A stretch of 64,000 bases of DNA from the NCBI RefSeq assembly GCF_001667265.1, contig NZ_LZHW01000013.1, positions 1 through 64,000 of the forward strand, in the 5' to 3' direction. The notes beneath the pieces were generated by a model, which saw only the letters and a list, made by a program, of their open reading frames with translations, ran no database searches and was not told where the DNA came from. Origin of the DNA: Mycobacterium sp. ACS4331 (GTDB taxonomy: Bacteria > Actinomycetota > Actinomycetes > Mycobacteriales > Mycobacteriaceae). Shown here in pieces: positions 1 to 8,969 of this stretch. Numbering within the stretch: position 1 is the first letter of the stretch; each line of letters opens with the position of its first letter. Both the position numbers and the translations under genes were made by a program.

Positions 1-69
1 CGCACCCCCGCCGAAGAACTCCACCGACTACTGTCAGACCCGTCCACATTCGCTGCAGCCACCGCTTGA
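1..69 (+). mobile_element. C-terminal end of a probable IS30-type transposase (partial)
   Basis: The window opens inside a reading frame that ends with TGA at 67-69 and encodes 22 residues. The motif RTPAEELHRLL resembles the extreme C-terminus of IS30-family transposases, where a NGRPRKTLGxxTPAE motif is followed by a short helix. Only this tail is visible, so the DDE core cannot be checked. No clear terminal inverted repeat was recognised in the 71 bases between the stop and the next gene. The family assignment is inferred from a short motif and is uncertain. Confidence 0.4.
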
Positions 70-140
70 ATCCGCCCAGGGAAAACCGGTGAACAAGTCA
101 ACTTTCGGCGACAGAAGAAGAGGTGACCAGGCAGCCGGGC

Positions 141-2753
141 TCAGGCGCGGGGGAGCCGGATCTTCCAGCGCACGAACGTCAGATACCCGATGGACAGCAG
201 TGCGAGCATGCCCATGTCGAACCACCAGGCGCCGCCGGTGTGCTCCCAATGCGCGTCCTTGGGCGTCAGCGGGCCGGGCACCAGTTTGATCAGGTCGATC
301 GTGGAGGCCGAGGCCGCGAAGCCCCACCGCGCCGGTGTGAACCAGGACAACTGGTCGAGCACCAGGCGGTCGGTCACCGGGATCATGCCGCCGGAGAACA
401 CCAGCTGGCTCATCACGGCGACCACCAGCAGCGGCATGATCTGCTCGCTGGTGCGGGCCAGCGCCGACAGGGCCAGACCCACCATCGCCGAGGTCACGGT
501 GGTCAGTGCCATCACGACGAACAGGTCCACCGTGGGGTTGCCCAGGCCGACGGACCCCTGCGTGGGAGCACCCTTGCCCCACACGGTGATCGCGGTCGCG
601 ATCGTTGACTGCACGACGGCGAACGTCGCATAGACGCACACCTTGGCCAGCAGGTAGGCGGTCGTGGACAGGCCCACCGCCTGCTCGCGCCGGAAGATCG
701 GGCGTTCGCCGATCAGGTCGCGGATGGTCAGCGCGGTGCCCATGAAGATCGCACCGACGTTGAGCAGCACCAGGATCTGGCCCGGTTCGTTGGGGGCGTC
801 ACCCATCGGGTCGGGCATCCCGAAGCCGACGGTGCCGGGCACCGACAACGACAGCACACCCATGATGAACGGCAACAGCGCCAGGAAGATGAAGTACCCG
901 CGGTCGGAGATGATCAGCCTGATCTGGCGCCGGGCGATGGTGGAGAACTGCCGCAGCAGACTGGTTTTCGCGGGCGCGCCGAGATCTGCGGGCGCCTCCG
1001 AGGGGGGCTGCTGTGGAGTCGCCCCGGTGCGCTCCTTGTACCGGCGGTTGGCCTCGTCGGGGTCGGAGGCCACCGAACTGAAGATGTCGGCCCAGTTGGT
1101 GGTGCCCATCGACGGGCCGATCTGACTGGGCGGCCCGTAGAACGCGGTCTTGCCACCCGGCGCCAGCAGCAGCACCTGGTCGCAGACGTCGAGATAGGTC
1201 AGTGAGTGCGTCACGACCAGGACCACACGGCCGGCATCGGCGAGCTGGCGAAGCATCGTCATGACCTGACGGTCCAGCGCGGGGTCGAGGCCCGAGGTCG
1301 GCTCGTCGAGGATCAGCAGCGACGGACCGGTCAGGAGTTCCATGGCGACCGACGCGCGCTTGCGCTGACCGCCCGAGAGCTTGTCGACGCGGGTCTCGGC
1401 GTGCTTGGTCATCTCCAGTTCTTCGAGCACCTGCGCGACGACCTGCGCCCGGTCCTCCTTGGTGGTGTCCGGAGGCAGCCGCAGCTCGGCGGCATACATC
1501 AGCGCCTGGTTCACCGTCAGCTGGCCGTGCACCACGTCGTCCTGCGGCACCATCCCGATTCGGGAGCGCAGCGAGGCGTACTCGGCGTGGATGTCGTGAC
1601 CCTCGAACGTCACCGTGCCGCTGGTCGGATGGGTCAGACCCGCGACCTGCTTGGCGAACGTCGACTTGCCCGCACCCGACGGCCCGATGACCGCGGTGAG
1701 CGTGCCGGGCCGAGCGGCGATCGAGATGTTGTCGAGCAGCGTCTTGTTGCCCTCGATGGTCCAGGTGAGGCCGCGGACCTCGAGACCACCCGTGCGGGTG
1801 GCCGCCTCGGTCTCGGAGCGACGCGCCAGCGTGCCCCGGGCGAACACGAGGTCGACGTTGCCGATGGTGACGACGTCGCCCTCGGCCAGCAGCGCCGCCT
1901 CGACGCGCTGACCGTTGACGAATGTGCCGTTGATGCTGCGGTTGTCGACGATCTGCGTGCCGCCCGGCCCCGGGACCAGCGTCGCGTGGTGGCGGGAGGC
2001 GAGCACATCGGGAATGACGATGTCGTTGTCGGTGGCGCGACCGATCTTGATGCCGTTGGCCGGCACCTCGGGGGCACGTCCGGGCCGCAGGATCTTGAGC
2101 ATGCTGGTCGCGAGGTTGCCCTCGGCGGCCTTGGGGGGTGCCGCCGTCGGACCCATCTGCGTGGGCATGTTGTGCGGTTGGGTCTGCTGGGGCACGGGCT
2201 GCGACGTGCTGGACGGGTAACCGGTCTGGTAGCCGCCGCTGGTCGGGTAGACCGGCTGCGACGGCGGCTGCGGGTAGGCGGGCTGCGGCCGCGACGCCGT
2301 CGGGTAGGGCTGGCGCGCCGGCCCACTCGGGTAGCCGGCCGCCGAGGGCGGTGCCGTCGGATAGTTCGCGCTGGGATAGCCGCCGGTGTTCGGGCGGGCC
2401 GCCGGAATCGACGACGTCGACGGCGGCATGCCCACCGAGCCGGTGTGCCGACCCACCTCGAACGACAGCTCCGGGCCGTCCGGATTGCCGATGTTCAGCG
2501 ACAGGCCGTCGGAGATGTCGGCGGCGGGCACTCGGCGGCCGTGCACGAACATGCCGTTGAGCGAGCCGTTGTCGATCGCCTGCCAGCGACCGTGGTCGAA
2601 CCGCAGCACCAGGTGTGCGCGGGAGATCAGCGGATGGGCGATTCGCACATCGGCGCGCAGATCGCGTCCGATCACGACATCGTTGCCCGCAGCGAAGGTG
2701 CGTGTTGACCCCTCGTACCGAACCGTCAGGGCGGGGGCGGATGGTCGACTCAT
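141..2753 (-). CDS. FHA-domain ABC exporter, ATPase-permease fusion (Rv1747-like)
   Basis: This 870-residue half-transporter has two forkhead-associated domains that bind phosphothreonine. FHA1 covers roughly residues 15-100 and FHA2 roughly 220-310 (GRATDND core), separated by a linker rich in Pro, Tyr, Ser and Gln (about 105-215). An ABC ATPase follows, with Walker A GPSGAGKST near 355, signature LSGGQRKR near 456 and Walker B LLILDEP near 477. The end is an ABC2-type membrane domain of about six helices (about 620-865). Domain order and length match M. tuberculosis Rv1747, which is phosphorylated by the kinase PknF. A TTG lies three codons upstream, but the ATG at 2753 gives the family N-terminus. 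No kinase gene is adjacent. The exported substrate is unknown; cell-envelope lipid or glycolipid export is an inference. Confidence 0.93.
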   Translation of the reverse strand: MSRPSAPALTVRYEGSTRTFAAGNDVVIGRDLRADVRIAHPLISRAHLVLRFDHGRWQAIDNGSLNGMFVHGRRVPAADISDGLSLNIGNPDGPELSFEVGRHTGSVGMPPSTSSIPAARPNTGGYPSANYPTAPPSAAGYPSGPARQPYPTASRPQPAYPQPPSQPVYPTSGGYQTGYPSSTSQPVPQQTQPHNMPTQMGPTAAPPKAAEGNLATSMLKILRPGRAPEVPANGIKIGRATDNDIVIPDVLASRHHATLVPGPGGTQIVDNRSINGTFVNGQRVEAALLAEGDVVTIGNVDLVFARGTLARRSETEAATRTGGLEVRGLTWTIEGNKTLLDNISIAARPGTLTAVIGPSGAGKSTFAKQVAGLTHPTSGTVTFEGHDIHAEYASLRSRIGMVPQDDVVHGQLTVNQALMYAAELRLPPDTTKEDRAQVVAQVLEELEMTKHAETRVDKLSGGQRKRASVAMELLTGPSLLILDEPTSGLDPALDRQVMTMLRQLADAGRVVLVVTHSLTYLDVCDQVLLLAPGGKTAFYGPPSQIGPSMGTTNWADIFSSVASDPDEANRRYKERTGATPQQPPSEAPADLGAPAKTSLLRQFSTIARRQIRLIISDRGYFIFLALLPFIMGVLSLSVPGTVGFGMPDPMGDAPNEPGQILVLLNVGAIFMGTALTIRDLIGERPIFRREQAVGLSTTAYLLAKVCVYATFAVVQSTIATAITVWGKGAPTQGSVGLGNPTVDLFVVMALTTVTSAMVGLALSALARTSEQIMPLLVVAVMSQLVFSGGMIPVTDRLVLDQLSWFTPARWGFAASASTIDLIKLVPGPLTPKDAHWEHTGGAWWFDMGMLALLSIGYLTFVRWKIRLPRA

Positions 2754-2772
2754 CGGGTCCAACTCTAACGGG

Positions 2773-3963
2773 CTAGCGATCGGGCGCGCCGGTCACCACG
2801 CAGTGCGTATGGCGGTAGATCGTCGGCATGCACTGATTGCAGTGGGTGCACAGCGATCTGACCGTGCGGTCCTGTTGGATCCGGTTGAGCAGGTCCGGCT
2901 CGGCCAGCAGCGCGCGGCCCATCGCCACGAAGTCGAAGCCTTCGGCCATGGCCTTGTCCATGGTCTCGCGGTTGGTGATGCCGCCCAACAGGATCAGCGG
3001 CATCTTCAACTCGGCGCGGAACTGCCGTGCGTCACGCAGCAGATAGGCGTCGTGGTACGGGTACTCGCGCAGGAACTTCTTGCCCGTCATCCGCATGCCC
3101 CAGCTGATCGGCGGCTTGAAGGCACCGGCGAACTCCTTGACGGGGGCGTCGCCGCGGAACAGGTACATGGGGTTGACCAGAGAACTGCCCGCGGTCAGCT
3201 GCAGGGCGTCCAGGCCGCCGTCCTCCTCGAGCCACTTCGCGGTCTGCAGGGACTCCTCGTGCGAGATGCCGCCCCGCACGCCGTCGGACATGTTCAGCTT
3301 GGCGGTGACGGCGATCTGACCGTTGACCGCACGCACCACCGACTGCACGGCGCCACGGGCGACCTTGGCCCGGTTCTCCAGCGAGCCACCGAACTCGTCG
3401 GTGCGCCGGTTGATCAGCGGTGACAGGAACGAGCTGGCCAGATAGTTGTGCCCGAGGTGGATTTCGACGGCGTCGAATCCGGAATCGATGGCCAGGCGCG
3501 CGGCATTGGCGTGCGCCTCCATCACGTCCTTGATGTCCTCGCGGGTCGCCTTCTTGGCGAACCGCATCGACAGCGGGTTGAAGAACCGGATCGGGGCGAG
3601 TGCGCGGGCCTTGTTGGTTCGGGAGTTCGCCACCGGACCGGCGTGGCCGATCTGGGCGCTGATCGCCGCGCCCTCGGCGTGCACGGCCTCGGTGAGCCGA
3701 CGCAGACCCGGCACCGCCTCGGGGCGCATCCAGATCTGCCAGCCGTCGGTGCGGCCGCCGGGGGCCACCGCGCAGTAGGCCACCGTGGTCATACCGACCC
3801 CGCCCGCCGCTGGCCGCCGGTGGTAGTTGATCAGGTCGTCGGTGACCAACGCGTCTGGGGTGGCGGCCTCGAAGGTGGCTGCCTTGATGATGCGATTGCG
3901 CAAGGTCAGTGGGCCGAGCTTGGCCGGACTGAACACATCTGGGCTGGTGTTCACACCTCGCAC
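2773..3963 (-). CDS. Old Yellow Enzyme-family NADH:flavin oxidoreductase (Rv3359-like)
   Basis: A 396-residue FMN-dependent TIM-barrel oxidoreductase. The N-terminus [16 protein letters not shown], the [19 protein letters not shown] segment and [13 protein letters not shown] are typical of the OYE and 2,4-dienoyl-CoA reductase barrel. The C-terminus carries four cysteines in the pattern C-x2-C-x2-C-x9-C (CTHCNQC then HTHC), close to the 4Fe-4S motif of dienoyl-CoA reductases, but the FAD/NAD domain that normally follows is absent. Two in-frame GTG codons (3963 and 3954) could start it; the upstream one is used. The gene is divergent from folD with about 60 bases between starts. The substrate is unknown. 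Confidence 0.85.
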   Translation of the reverse strand: MRGVNTSPDVFSPAKLGPLTLRNRIIKAATFEAATPDALVTDDLINYHRRPAAGGVGMTTVAYCAVAPGGRTDGWQIWMRPEAVPGLRRLTEAVHAEGAAISAQIGHAGPVANSRTNKARALAPIRFFNPLSMRFAKKATREDIKDVMEAHANAARLAIDSGFDAVEIHLGHNYLASSFLSPLINRRTDEFGGSLENRAKVARGAVQSVVRAVNGQIAVTAKLNMSDGVRGGISHEESLQTAKWLEEDGGLDALQLTAGSSLVNPMYLFRGDAPVKEFAGAFKPPISWGMRMTGKKFLREYPYHDAYLLRDARQFRAELKMPLILLGGITNRETMDKAMAEGFDFVAMGRALLAEPDLLNRIQQDRTVRSLCTHCNQCMPTIYRHTHCVVTGAPDR

Positions 3964-4023
3964 TCAACACCGCCTTGTCCCGCTGTGTCAAAGGCGGCGC
4001 GCGCCGGTGCAAGAATGGCAGCC

Positions 4024-4872
4024 GTGGGTGCGACAGTTCTGGACGGTAAGGCCACGCGCGACGAGATCTTCGTCGACCTCAAAGAGCGGGTCACGAAGCT
4101 GACCCAAGCCGGGATCACCCCCGGACTGGGCACCATCCTGGTGGGTGACGACCCGGGGTCGCAGGCCTACGTGCGCGGCAAGCACGCCGACTGCGCGAAG
4201 GTCGGCATAACCTCGATCCGTCGCGACCTGCCAGCCGACATCACCCAGGCCCAGCTCGACGCCACCATCGACGAGCTCAACGCCAACCCCGACTGCACGG
4301 GGTACATCGTGCAGCTGCCACTACCCAAGCATCTCGACGAGAACGCCGCGCTCGAGCGCATCGACCCCGACAAGGACGCCGACGGCCTGCATCCGACCAA
4401 CCTGGGCCGGCTCGTGCTGGGCAAGGACGCCCCGCTGCCGTGCACGCCGCGCGGCATTGTGCACCTGCTGCGCCGGTTCGACGTGGAGATCGCTGGGGCG
4501 CACGTCGTGGTGATCGGCCGCGGTGTCACGGTCGGCCGGCCGCTGGGGCTGCTGCTGACCCGCCGATCCGAGAACGCCACGGTGACGTTGTGCCACACCG
4601 GCACCCGTGATCTCCCGGCCCTGACACGCCAGGCCGACATCATCATCGCCGCGGTCGGGGTGCCGCACATGGTGACCGCCGACATGGTGCGGCCCGGCGC
4701 GGCCGTGGTCGACGTCGGCGTCAGCCGGGTCGACGGCAAACTGACCGGCGACGTGCACCCCGGGGTGTGGGAGGTGGCCGGACACGTGTCGCCGAACCCC
4801 GGTGGCGTCGGCCCGCTGACCCGGGCGTTTCTGTTGACCAACGTGGTCGAGCGGGCTGAGTCGCGGTTGTGA
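4024..4872 (+). CDS. folD: Bifunctional methylenetetrahydrofolate dehydrogenase/cyclohydrolase FolD
   Basis: FolD interconverts 5,10-methylene-, 5,10-methenyl- and 10-formyl-tetrahydrofolate in the cytosol using NADP. The protein has the conserved [13 protein letters not shown] segment, the KDADG motif, the PCTPRGI loop and the Rossmann [12 protein letters not shown] segment. The end [19 protein letters not shown] is the family signature. The GTG at 4024 gives [16 protein letters not shown], matching the mycobacterial N-terminus and 282 residues; an ATG at 4015 would add three residues. The downstream membrane gene overlaps its stop codon by 4 bp, implying co-translation. Confidence 0.96.
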   Translation: MGATVLDGKATRDEIFVDLKERVTKLTQAGITPGLGTILVGDDPGSQAYVRGKHADCAKVGITSIRRDLPADITQAQLDATIDELNANPDCTGYIVQLPLPKHLDENAALERIDPDKDADGLHPTNLGRLVLGKDAPLPCTPRGIVHLLRRFDVEIAGAHVVVIGRGVTVGRPLGLLLTRRSENATVTLCHTGTRDLPALTRQADIIIAAVGVPHMVTADMVRPGAAVVDVGVSRVDGKLTGDVHPGVWEVAGHVSPNPGGVGPLTRAFLLTNVVERAESRL

Positions 4873-5177
4873 GCATCTTCGCCGCGCCGCGTGCCCAGTG
4901 GGCCGTGCGCGTGGTCCGTGCGCAGTGGCCCATGCTGGTGGTGGGGCTCGTCTTTCTCTCCGCCTTCATCCTGGTCGCCGCCGGTTTCTGGCGCCGTGGA
5001 GCGCTCCTGATCGGCATCGGAGCGGGGGTCGCGGCGGCGCTGCGACTGCTGCTGTCCGAAGACCGTGTGGGCCTGCTCGCGGTGCGCAGTCGCGGCATCG
5101 ACTTCGTGACCACCGCCTCGGCGGCGACGATCGTCATGTATGCGGCCTGGACCATCGATCCGTTGGGCACGAGTTGA
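4869..5177 (+). CDS. DUF3017 small membrane protein (Rv3355c-like)
   Basis: A 102-residue protein with three predicted membrane helices, at about residues 22-40, 44-62 and 79-95. The second and third are joined by a short charged loop ([16 protein letters not shown]). The start GTG overlaps the folD stop (GTGA), so the two are translationally coupled. The same folD-membrane protein pair is conserved in mycobacteria, where the family is called DUF3017. Its function is unknown. A role beside folate metabolism is suggested only by position. Confidence 0.85.
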   Translation: MSIFAAPRAQWAVRVVRAQWPMLVVGLVFLSAFILVAAGFWRRGALLIGIGAGVAAALRLLLSEDRVGLLAVRSRGIDFVTTASAATIVMYAAWTIDPLGTS

Positions 5178-5212
5178 CGATGATTCCGCAGCGAAGTCGA
5201 CACCTGCGTCAG

Positions 5213-5218
5213 TAATAT
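5213..5218 (+). promoter_or_regulatory. Leaderless-type -10 element (TAATAT)
   Basis: TAATAT lies 6 bases before the ATG at 5225, so transcription would begin at or beside the start codon. No Shine-Dalgarno sequence is present and no good -35 box is seen. Confidence 0.55.
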
Positions 5219-5224
5219 CCCTTC

Positions 5225-5428
5225 ATGGGGGCATTACTGGAGGGACCCGCGACACTGTCGATGCTGCTGCGGGCACTGCATGCCGAACGTCAGTCGGTGC
5301 TGCGTCAGCAGGACGTGCTCAGAGCGTGGCTGGACGGCCACGATCCGAACAAGTCACTGCGGATCAGCCTGCGCGCCAACGGCTTCGGGCTGCTGCTCAA
5401 CGAGTTCGACGCGGCGCATCGCAACTAG
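5225..5428 (+). CDS. Small helical protein of unknown function, 67 aa
   Basis: A short 67-residue ORF between the DUF3017 gene and the convergent methyltransferase. The sequence is rich in Leu, Arg and Gln and should be mostly helical, with no cysteine, signal peptide or membrane helix. The end SLRISLRANGFGLLLNEFDAA is less polar. It is supported as a gene by the TAATAT element 6 bases before the ATG, by filling the gap exactly, and by sharing its last 4 bases with the opposing gene's stop. I do not recognise the family. Confidence 0.6.
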   Translation: MGALLEGPATLSMLLRALHAERQSVLRQQDVLRAWLDGHDPNKSLRISLRANGFGLLLNEFDAAHRN

Positions 5429-6159
5429 CCGGCCAGCGTCGCCCGGATGCACACGGTGACATACGGCAGCGACAGGCCCGTCGCGTTGGCCAGCGCGGGG
5501 TGGGTGGCCAGGAGGTCACGCACCTCATCCAGCGTGCGGGTGCGCACCGCCTCCGGTGAGGTGATGCAGTAACTGCGTGAGGCCACCAGGTCGATGACGG
5601 CCTGCGGGGTCACGTAGTTGGTCCACTCCACCTGCTGCCGGTCGATGTCGGTGAAGGGTTCGGGCAGCGTCACCGTCCGGCTGAACGGGTCATCCTCGTG
5701 ACCGATGATCCGGCCCAGATCCTTGACCCAGCCCAGGCGCTCGTCGCGCACGTTCCACACCAGTCCCAGCCGCCCGCCCGGGCGCAGCACCCGCACCACC
5801 TCGGGCACCGCCCGTGCCGGATCGACCCAGTGCCACGCCTGGGCGACCAGCACCGCGTCGACGCTGTTGTCGGGCAGCGGGATCTCCTCGGCGGTGCCGA
5901 GCAGCGCCGGGGTGTCGGGCAGGGAGGTGGAGAGCACCTCGAGCATCTCGGCGATCGGGTCTACGGCCACCACGTTCAGACCGCGTTCGACCAGGCGCGC
6001 GGTCAGCTTGCCGGTCCCGGCGCCCAGATCGAGCACGTCGCGTGCTCCAGGCGGCAGCAGCCAGTCGATCGCCTCCGGCGGATACGACGGTCGTCCGCGC
6101 TCGTAGGCGGCAGCCTCCGACCCGAACGACAGTGAGCGTGCAGGATCGGGGGCGGTCAC
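5425..6159 (-). CDS. Class I SAM-dependent methyltransferase (Rv3342-like)
   Basis: A 244-residue class I methyltransferase. Motif I is [12 protein letters not shown], followed by the acidic VVAVDP strand, the [14 protein letters not shown] post-motif and [13 protein letters not shown]. It resembles ubiE-type and methyltransf_11 enzymes. The start is the GTG at 6159, which overlaps the metX stop by 4 bp (GTGA); longer frames upstream read through metX and are not real. It is the last gene of the metC-metX operon, so a role near methionine or SAM metabolism is reasonable, but the acceptor is unknown. The M. tuberculosis counterpart sits in the same position. Confidence 0.9.
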   Translation of the reverse strand: MTAPDPARSLSFGSEAAAYERGRPSYPPEAIDWLLPPGARDVLDLGAGTGKLTARLVERGLNVVAVDPIAEMLEVLSTSLPDTPALLGTAEEIPLPDNSVDAVLVAQAWHWVDPARAVPEVVRVLRPGGRLGLVWNVRDERLGWVKDLGRIIGHEDDPFSRTVTLPEPFTDIDRQQVEWTNYVTPQAVIDLVASRSYCITSPEAVRTRTLDEVRDLLATHPALANATGLSLPYVTVCIRATLAG

Positions 6160-7286
6160 CGTGCGGCCAGCTCCAGCGTCCTGCGGATGAGGACACCGAC
6201 GGCCTCGGTCTCGACGAGGAAACCGTCGTGCCCGCACATCGAGTCGACGACCTCGAGGCCGTCGCAGCCGGGCAGCAGATCGGCCAGTTCCTGCTGCAGG
6301 CGCAGCGGATACAGGCGATCAGACGTGATCCCGCCGACGACGACCGGCACCGGGCAGGACTGCAGTGCGGCCTCGACGCCGCCCCGTCCGCGTCCGACGT
6401 CGTGGCTCGACAACGCGTCCGACAACGCGACATAGCTGCCCGCGTCGAACCGGGCCAGCAGCTTGGAGCCCTGGTGTTCGAGGTAGCTCTGCACCGCGTA
6501 GCGGCCACCCTCGAGCGGATTCTCGGAGCCCTGCGCGTCGTTGGCGAAACGGGCGTCCAGCTCGACTTCGCCACGGTAGGTCAGGTGCGCAAAGCGCCGG
6601 GCGATCTGCAGCCCGGCCTCGGGGACCCGGCCGGACTCGTGGTAGTCCCCGCCCTGCCAGTTCGGATCGGCCTTGATGGCCGCGATCTGGGTGCTCTGCG
6701 TGCCGATCTGATCGGCGGTGGCGCGCGCGCCGACCGCCAGCACCAGGCCCGCGCGAACCCGGTCCGGGTGCGAGACCAGCCATTCCAGCGCCCGGGCTCC
6801 ACCCATCGATCCGCCGACGACGGCGGCCACCTCGGTGATGCCCAGTGCGGCCAGTGCCGCGACGTCGGCGGCCACCTGATCGCGCACCGAGATCACCGGG
6901 AAGCGGGAGCCGTATGGCTTGCCGTCGCGCGCAAGCGAACTCGGTCCGGTCGAGCCGCGACAGCCGCCCAGGACGTTGGTCGCGATCGCGCACCACGTGG
7001 TGGTGTCGATCGGCGCGCCGGGTCCGGCGACACCGTCCCACCAACCCGGCGTGGGATGGCCGGGGCCGGCGGGGCCGGTGATGTGGGAGTCGCCGGTCAG
7101 CGCGTGCAGCACCATGACGACGTTGTCGCGGTTCTCGTTGAGTTCGCCCCAGCGCTGTACGGCGATGCTGACGTCGTCCAGGACGACGCCGCTCTCCAGC
7201 GTCAGTGAACCGATGTTGACGACGGTGGTCTCACCCTCGGCGGGCAGCGGAGTGCGCACCGGGGGACTCTCCGGGGTGATGGTCAT
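6156..7286 (-). CDS. metX: Homoserine O-acetyltransferase MetX
   Basis: MetX (called MetA, Rv3341, in M. tuberculosis) acetylates L-homoserine with acetyl-CoA, the first committed step of methionine synthesis. The 376-residue alpha/beta hydrolase has nucleophile Ser160 in GGSMGG, the [14 protein letters not shown] segment lining the active site, and a C-terminal GHDGF histidine. The ATG at 7286 gives the mycobacterial N-terminus MTI and has a GTGAGG ribosome site upstream; a TTG overlapping the metC stop is an alternative. It lies 11 bases after metC, so the SAM-IV riboswitch upstream of metC probably controls it too. Confidence 0.96.
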   Translation of the reverse strand: MTITPESPPVRTPLPAEGETTVVNIGSLTLESGVVLDDVSIAVQRWGELNENRDNVVMVLHALTGDSHITGPAGPGHPTPGWWDGVAGPGAPIDTTTWCAIATNVLGGCRGSTGPSSLARDGKPYGSRFPVISVRDQVAADVAALAALGITEVAAVVGGSMGGARALEWLVSHPDRVRAGLVLAVGARATADQIGTQSTQIAAIKADPNWQGGDYHESGRVPEAGLQIARRFAHLTYRGEVELDARFANDAQGSENPLEGGRYAVQSYLEHQGSKLLARFDAGSYVALSDALSSHDVGRGRGGVEAALQSCPVPVVVGGITSDRLYPLRLQQELADLLPGCDGLEVVDSMCGHDGFLVETEAVGVLIRRTLELAAR

Positions 7287-7297
7287 GTCAGCCTCAC

Positions 7298-8647
7298 TCA
7301 AAACGCCGCCACGGCCTGCGGATCCGAGGCCCCGTTGCCCACGGCGCGGGCCGCGGAGAGACCGCGCTCAATGTCCTCGAGGATGTCGTCGATGCCCTCG
7401 ATGCCGACCGCGAGACGCACCAGGCCGGGGGTCACGCCCGTGGCCAACTGCTCCTCGGCCGACAACTGCTGGTGCGTGGTGGACGCGGGGTGGATCACCA
7501 GAGACCGCACGTCACCGATGTTGGCAACGTGGCTGTGCAGGGTCAGCGCGTCGACGAACGCCTTGCCCGCGGGAAGTCCGCCTGCCAGCTCGAACGCCAG
7601 GACGGCTCCAGTCCCCTTGGGCGCCAAGACCTTCGCGCGCTCATGCCAGGGCGAGCTGGGCAGTCCGGCGTAGTTGACACTGGTCACCTCGGGCTGGTCC
7701 GCCAGGAACTCCGCGACCCGCTGGGCGTTGGCGACATGGCGTTCGATCCGCAGGCTCAGCGTCTCCAGCCCCTGCGCCACCAGGAACGCGTTGAACGGCG
7801 AGGCGGCCGAACCCAAGTCGCGCAGCAGCTGGACACGGGCCTTGAGCGCGTAGGCCGGCGCTCCCAGGTCCGCGAACACCACACCGTGGTAGCTCGGGTC
7901 CGGCGTCGTGAAGCCGGCGTGGCGGCCCTGGGTCCAGTCGAAGGTGCCGCCGTCGACGATGACCCCGGCGATCGCGGTGCCGTGCCCGCCGAGGTACTTG
8001 GTGGCGGAGTGCACGACGATGTCGGCGCCGTGCGCGAGCGGCTGGATCAGATACGGCGTCGCGATGGTGTTGTCGACGATCAACGGGATGCCGTGCTCAT
8101 GGGCCACCGCGGCGACGCCGGGGATGTCGAGGATGTCGATCTGCGGGTTGGAGATGGTCTCGCCGAAGAACGCCCTGGTGTTCGGTGCGATCGCCGCGCG
8201 CCAGGAGTCCAGGTCGTCGGGGTTCTCGACGAAGCTGACCTCGATGCCGAGCTTGGGCAGCGTGTAGTGGAAGAGGTTGTACGTGCCGCCGTAGAGCCGC
8301 GGGCTGGACACGATGTGGTCGCCCGCCTGCGCGAGGTTGAGGATCGCGAGCGTCTCGGCGGCCTGCCCGGAGGCCAGGAACAGCGCCGCGACGCCACCCT
8401 CGAGTGCGGCGATGCGCTGCTCGACGGTGTCCTGCGTCGGGTTCATGATGCGCGTGTAGATGTTGCCGGGCTCGGCCAGGCTGAACAGCGCAGCGGCGTG
8501 GTCGGTGCTGTTGAAGGTGTAGGACGTGGTGGCGTAGATCGGCAGGGCACGCGCGTTCGTCGCCGAATCCGGAGTCTGTCCGGCGTGGATCTGTTTGGTC
8601 TCGAACGACCAGGTGGCACTGGGGTCCGCGGGGGCTTCGGTGCTCAT
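7298..8647 (-). CDS. metC: O-acetylhomoserine sulfhydrylase (MetC/MetY)
   Basis: A 449-residue PLP enzyme of the Cys/Met metabolism family. It forms homocysteine from O-acetylhomoserine and sulfide; the family is also annotated as bifunctional with cysteine synthase. The PLP lysine is Lys217 in [30 protein letters not shown] and the [16 protein letters not shown] segment are family signatures. The ATG at 8647 is preceded by GGAAAG at good spacing and gives the M. tuberculosis length. Its transcript carries a leader of about 270 bases with a SAM-IV riboswitch and two short ORFs, so SAM and possibly cysteine levels are expected to control it. Confidence 0.96.
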   Translation of the reverse strand: MSTEAPADPSATWSFETKQIHAGQTPDSATNARALPIYATTSYTFNSTDHAAALFSLAEPGNIYTRIMNPTQDTVEQRIAALEGGVAALFLASGQAAETLAILNLAQAGDHIVSSPRLYGGTYNLFHYTLPKLGIEVSFVENPDDLDSWRAAIAPNTRAFFGETISNPQIDILDIPGVAAVAHEHGIPLIVDNTIATPYLIQPLAHGADIVVHSATKYLGGHGTAIAGVIVDGGTFDWTQGRHAGFTTPDPSYHGVVFADLGAPAYALKARVQLLRDLGSAASPFNAFLVAQGLETLSLRIERHVANAQRVAEFLADQPEVTSVNYAGLPSSPWHERAKVLAPKGTGAVLAFELAGGLPAGKAFVDALTLHSHVANIGDVRSLVIHPASTTHQQLSAEEQLATGVTPGLVRLAVGIEGIDDILEDIERGLSAARAVGNGASDPQAVAAF

Positions 8648-8735
8648 GTGGTGGCTTTCCTTCATCACGGTTGGGGGAGAAGTGTGGACACTGGGCAGCG
8701 CCCGGCGTGCCGGTCGGCACGACGGAGACATGGCT

Positions 8736-8765
8736 CTAACAGTGATGACACATATCGGGCCGCAT
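8736..8765 (-). CDS. Upstream mini-ORF 2 in the metC leader (MRPDMCHHC)
   Basis: A 9-codon ORF ending in TAG lies between the riboswitch and metC. AGGGA sits 6-7 bases before its ATG, a better ribosome site than most genes here. Two of its last four residues are cysteine. Its ATG overlaps the stop of mini-ORF 1 (TGATG). Cysteine-rich short upstream ORFs that attenuate sulfur genes are known in mycobacteria, but whether this one is translated is inference. Confidence 0.4.
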   Translation of the reverse strand: MRPDMCHHC

Positions 8766-8797
8766 CAGGTTTCCCTGTCTACTCTTGGGGCCCGCAT
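8765..8797 (-). CDS. Upstream mini-ORF 1 in the metC leader (MRAPRVDRET)
   Basis: A 10-codon ORF begins just after the 3' end of the SAM-IV aptamer and ends in a TGA that overlaps the ATG of the next mini-ORF. It has only a weak ribosome site (GCGGG). It may simply couple translation to the second mini-ORF, or be untranslated. Confidence 0.25.
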   Translation of the reverse strand: MRAPRVDRET

Positions 8798-8801
8798 ACC
8801 G

Positions 8802-8921
8802 GACCCGCGCTTGCCGTGTAGCCGGGAGGGGCTACTCAACCTGGTCATCACCCGGGGCACCCCACCGCGGTTGGAGGGTTGCCGGCCAGCAAGCCGGGGC
8901 TTGTCGCTGGCGCTCATGACC
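8802..8921 (-). promoter_or_regulatory. SAM-IV riboswitch upstream of metC
   Basis: Read on the minus strand, the element starts with GGTCATGAG and continues through the CCGGCTTGCTGGCCGG helix, the conserved GGCAACCCTCCAACC core, the GGGGTGCCCC hairpin and the GGTGATGACC strand that closes the first helix. It ends with the pseudoknot segment GGCAAGCGCGGGTC. This agrees closely with the mycobacterial SAM-IV aptamer known from structural work. The second hairpin (GTAGCC with GGCTAC) is the variable arm. It binds S-adenosylmethionine and should switch off metC-metX expression when SAM is abundant. Confidence 0.95.
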
Positions 8922-8928
8922 GATATGC

Positions 8929-8934
8929 AGACTA
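8929..8934 (-). promoter_or_regulatory. -10 element of the metC riboswitch transcript (TAGTCT)
   Basis: On the minus strand TAGTCT lies 7 bases before the first paired bases of the aptamer, so the transcript would begin at about 8921 with almost no extra leader. No convincing -35 was seen. Confidence 0.5.
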
Positions 8935-8969
8935 TCCCAAGGTGCTGACTGTCTGCCAGCGACCCGAGA

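Noticed and set aside
2438-2753. Gly/Pro/Tyr repeats in the FHA-ABC linker (about 1990-2440) as a nucleotide repeat array
   Set aside because: The DNA repeats are degenerate and explained by a low-complexity protein linker normal for this family.
5814-7208. 464-codon plus-strand frame opposite metX and the methyltransferase
   Set aside because: Arg-rich shadow; both opposing genes have intact catalytic motifs.
8700-8716. Hairpin GTGCCG/CGGCAC in the metC leader as a terminator
   Set aside because: The loop would be only two bases and no U-tract follows; too weak to call.
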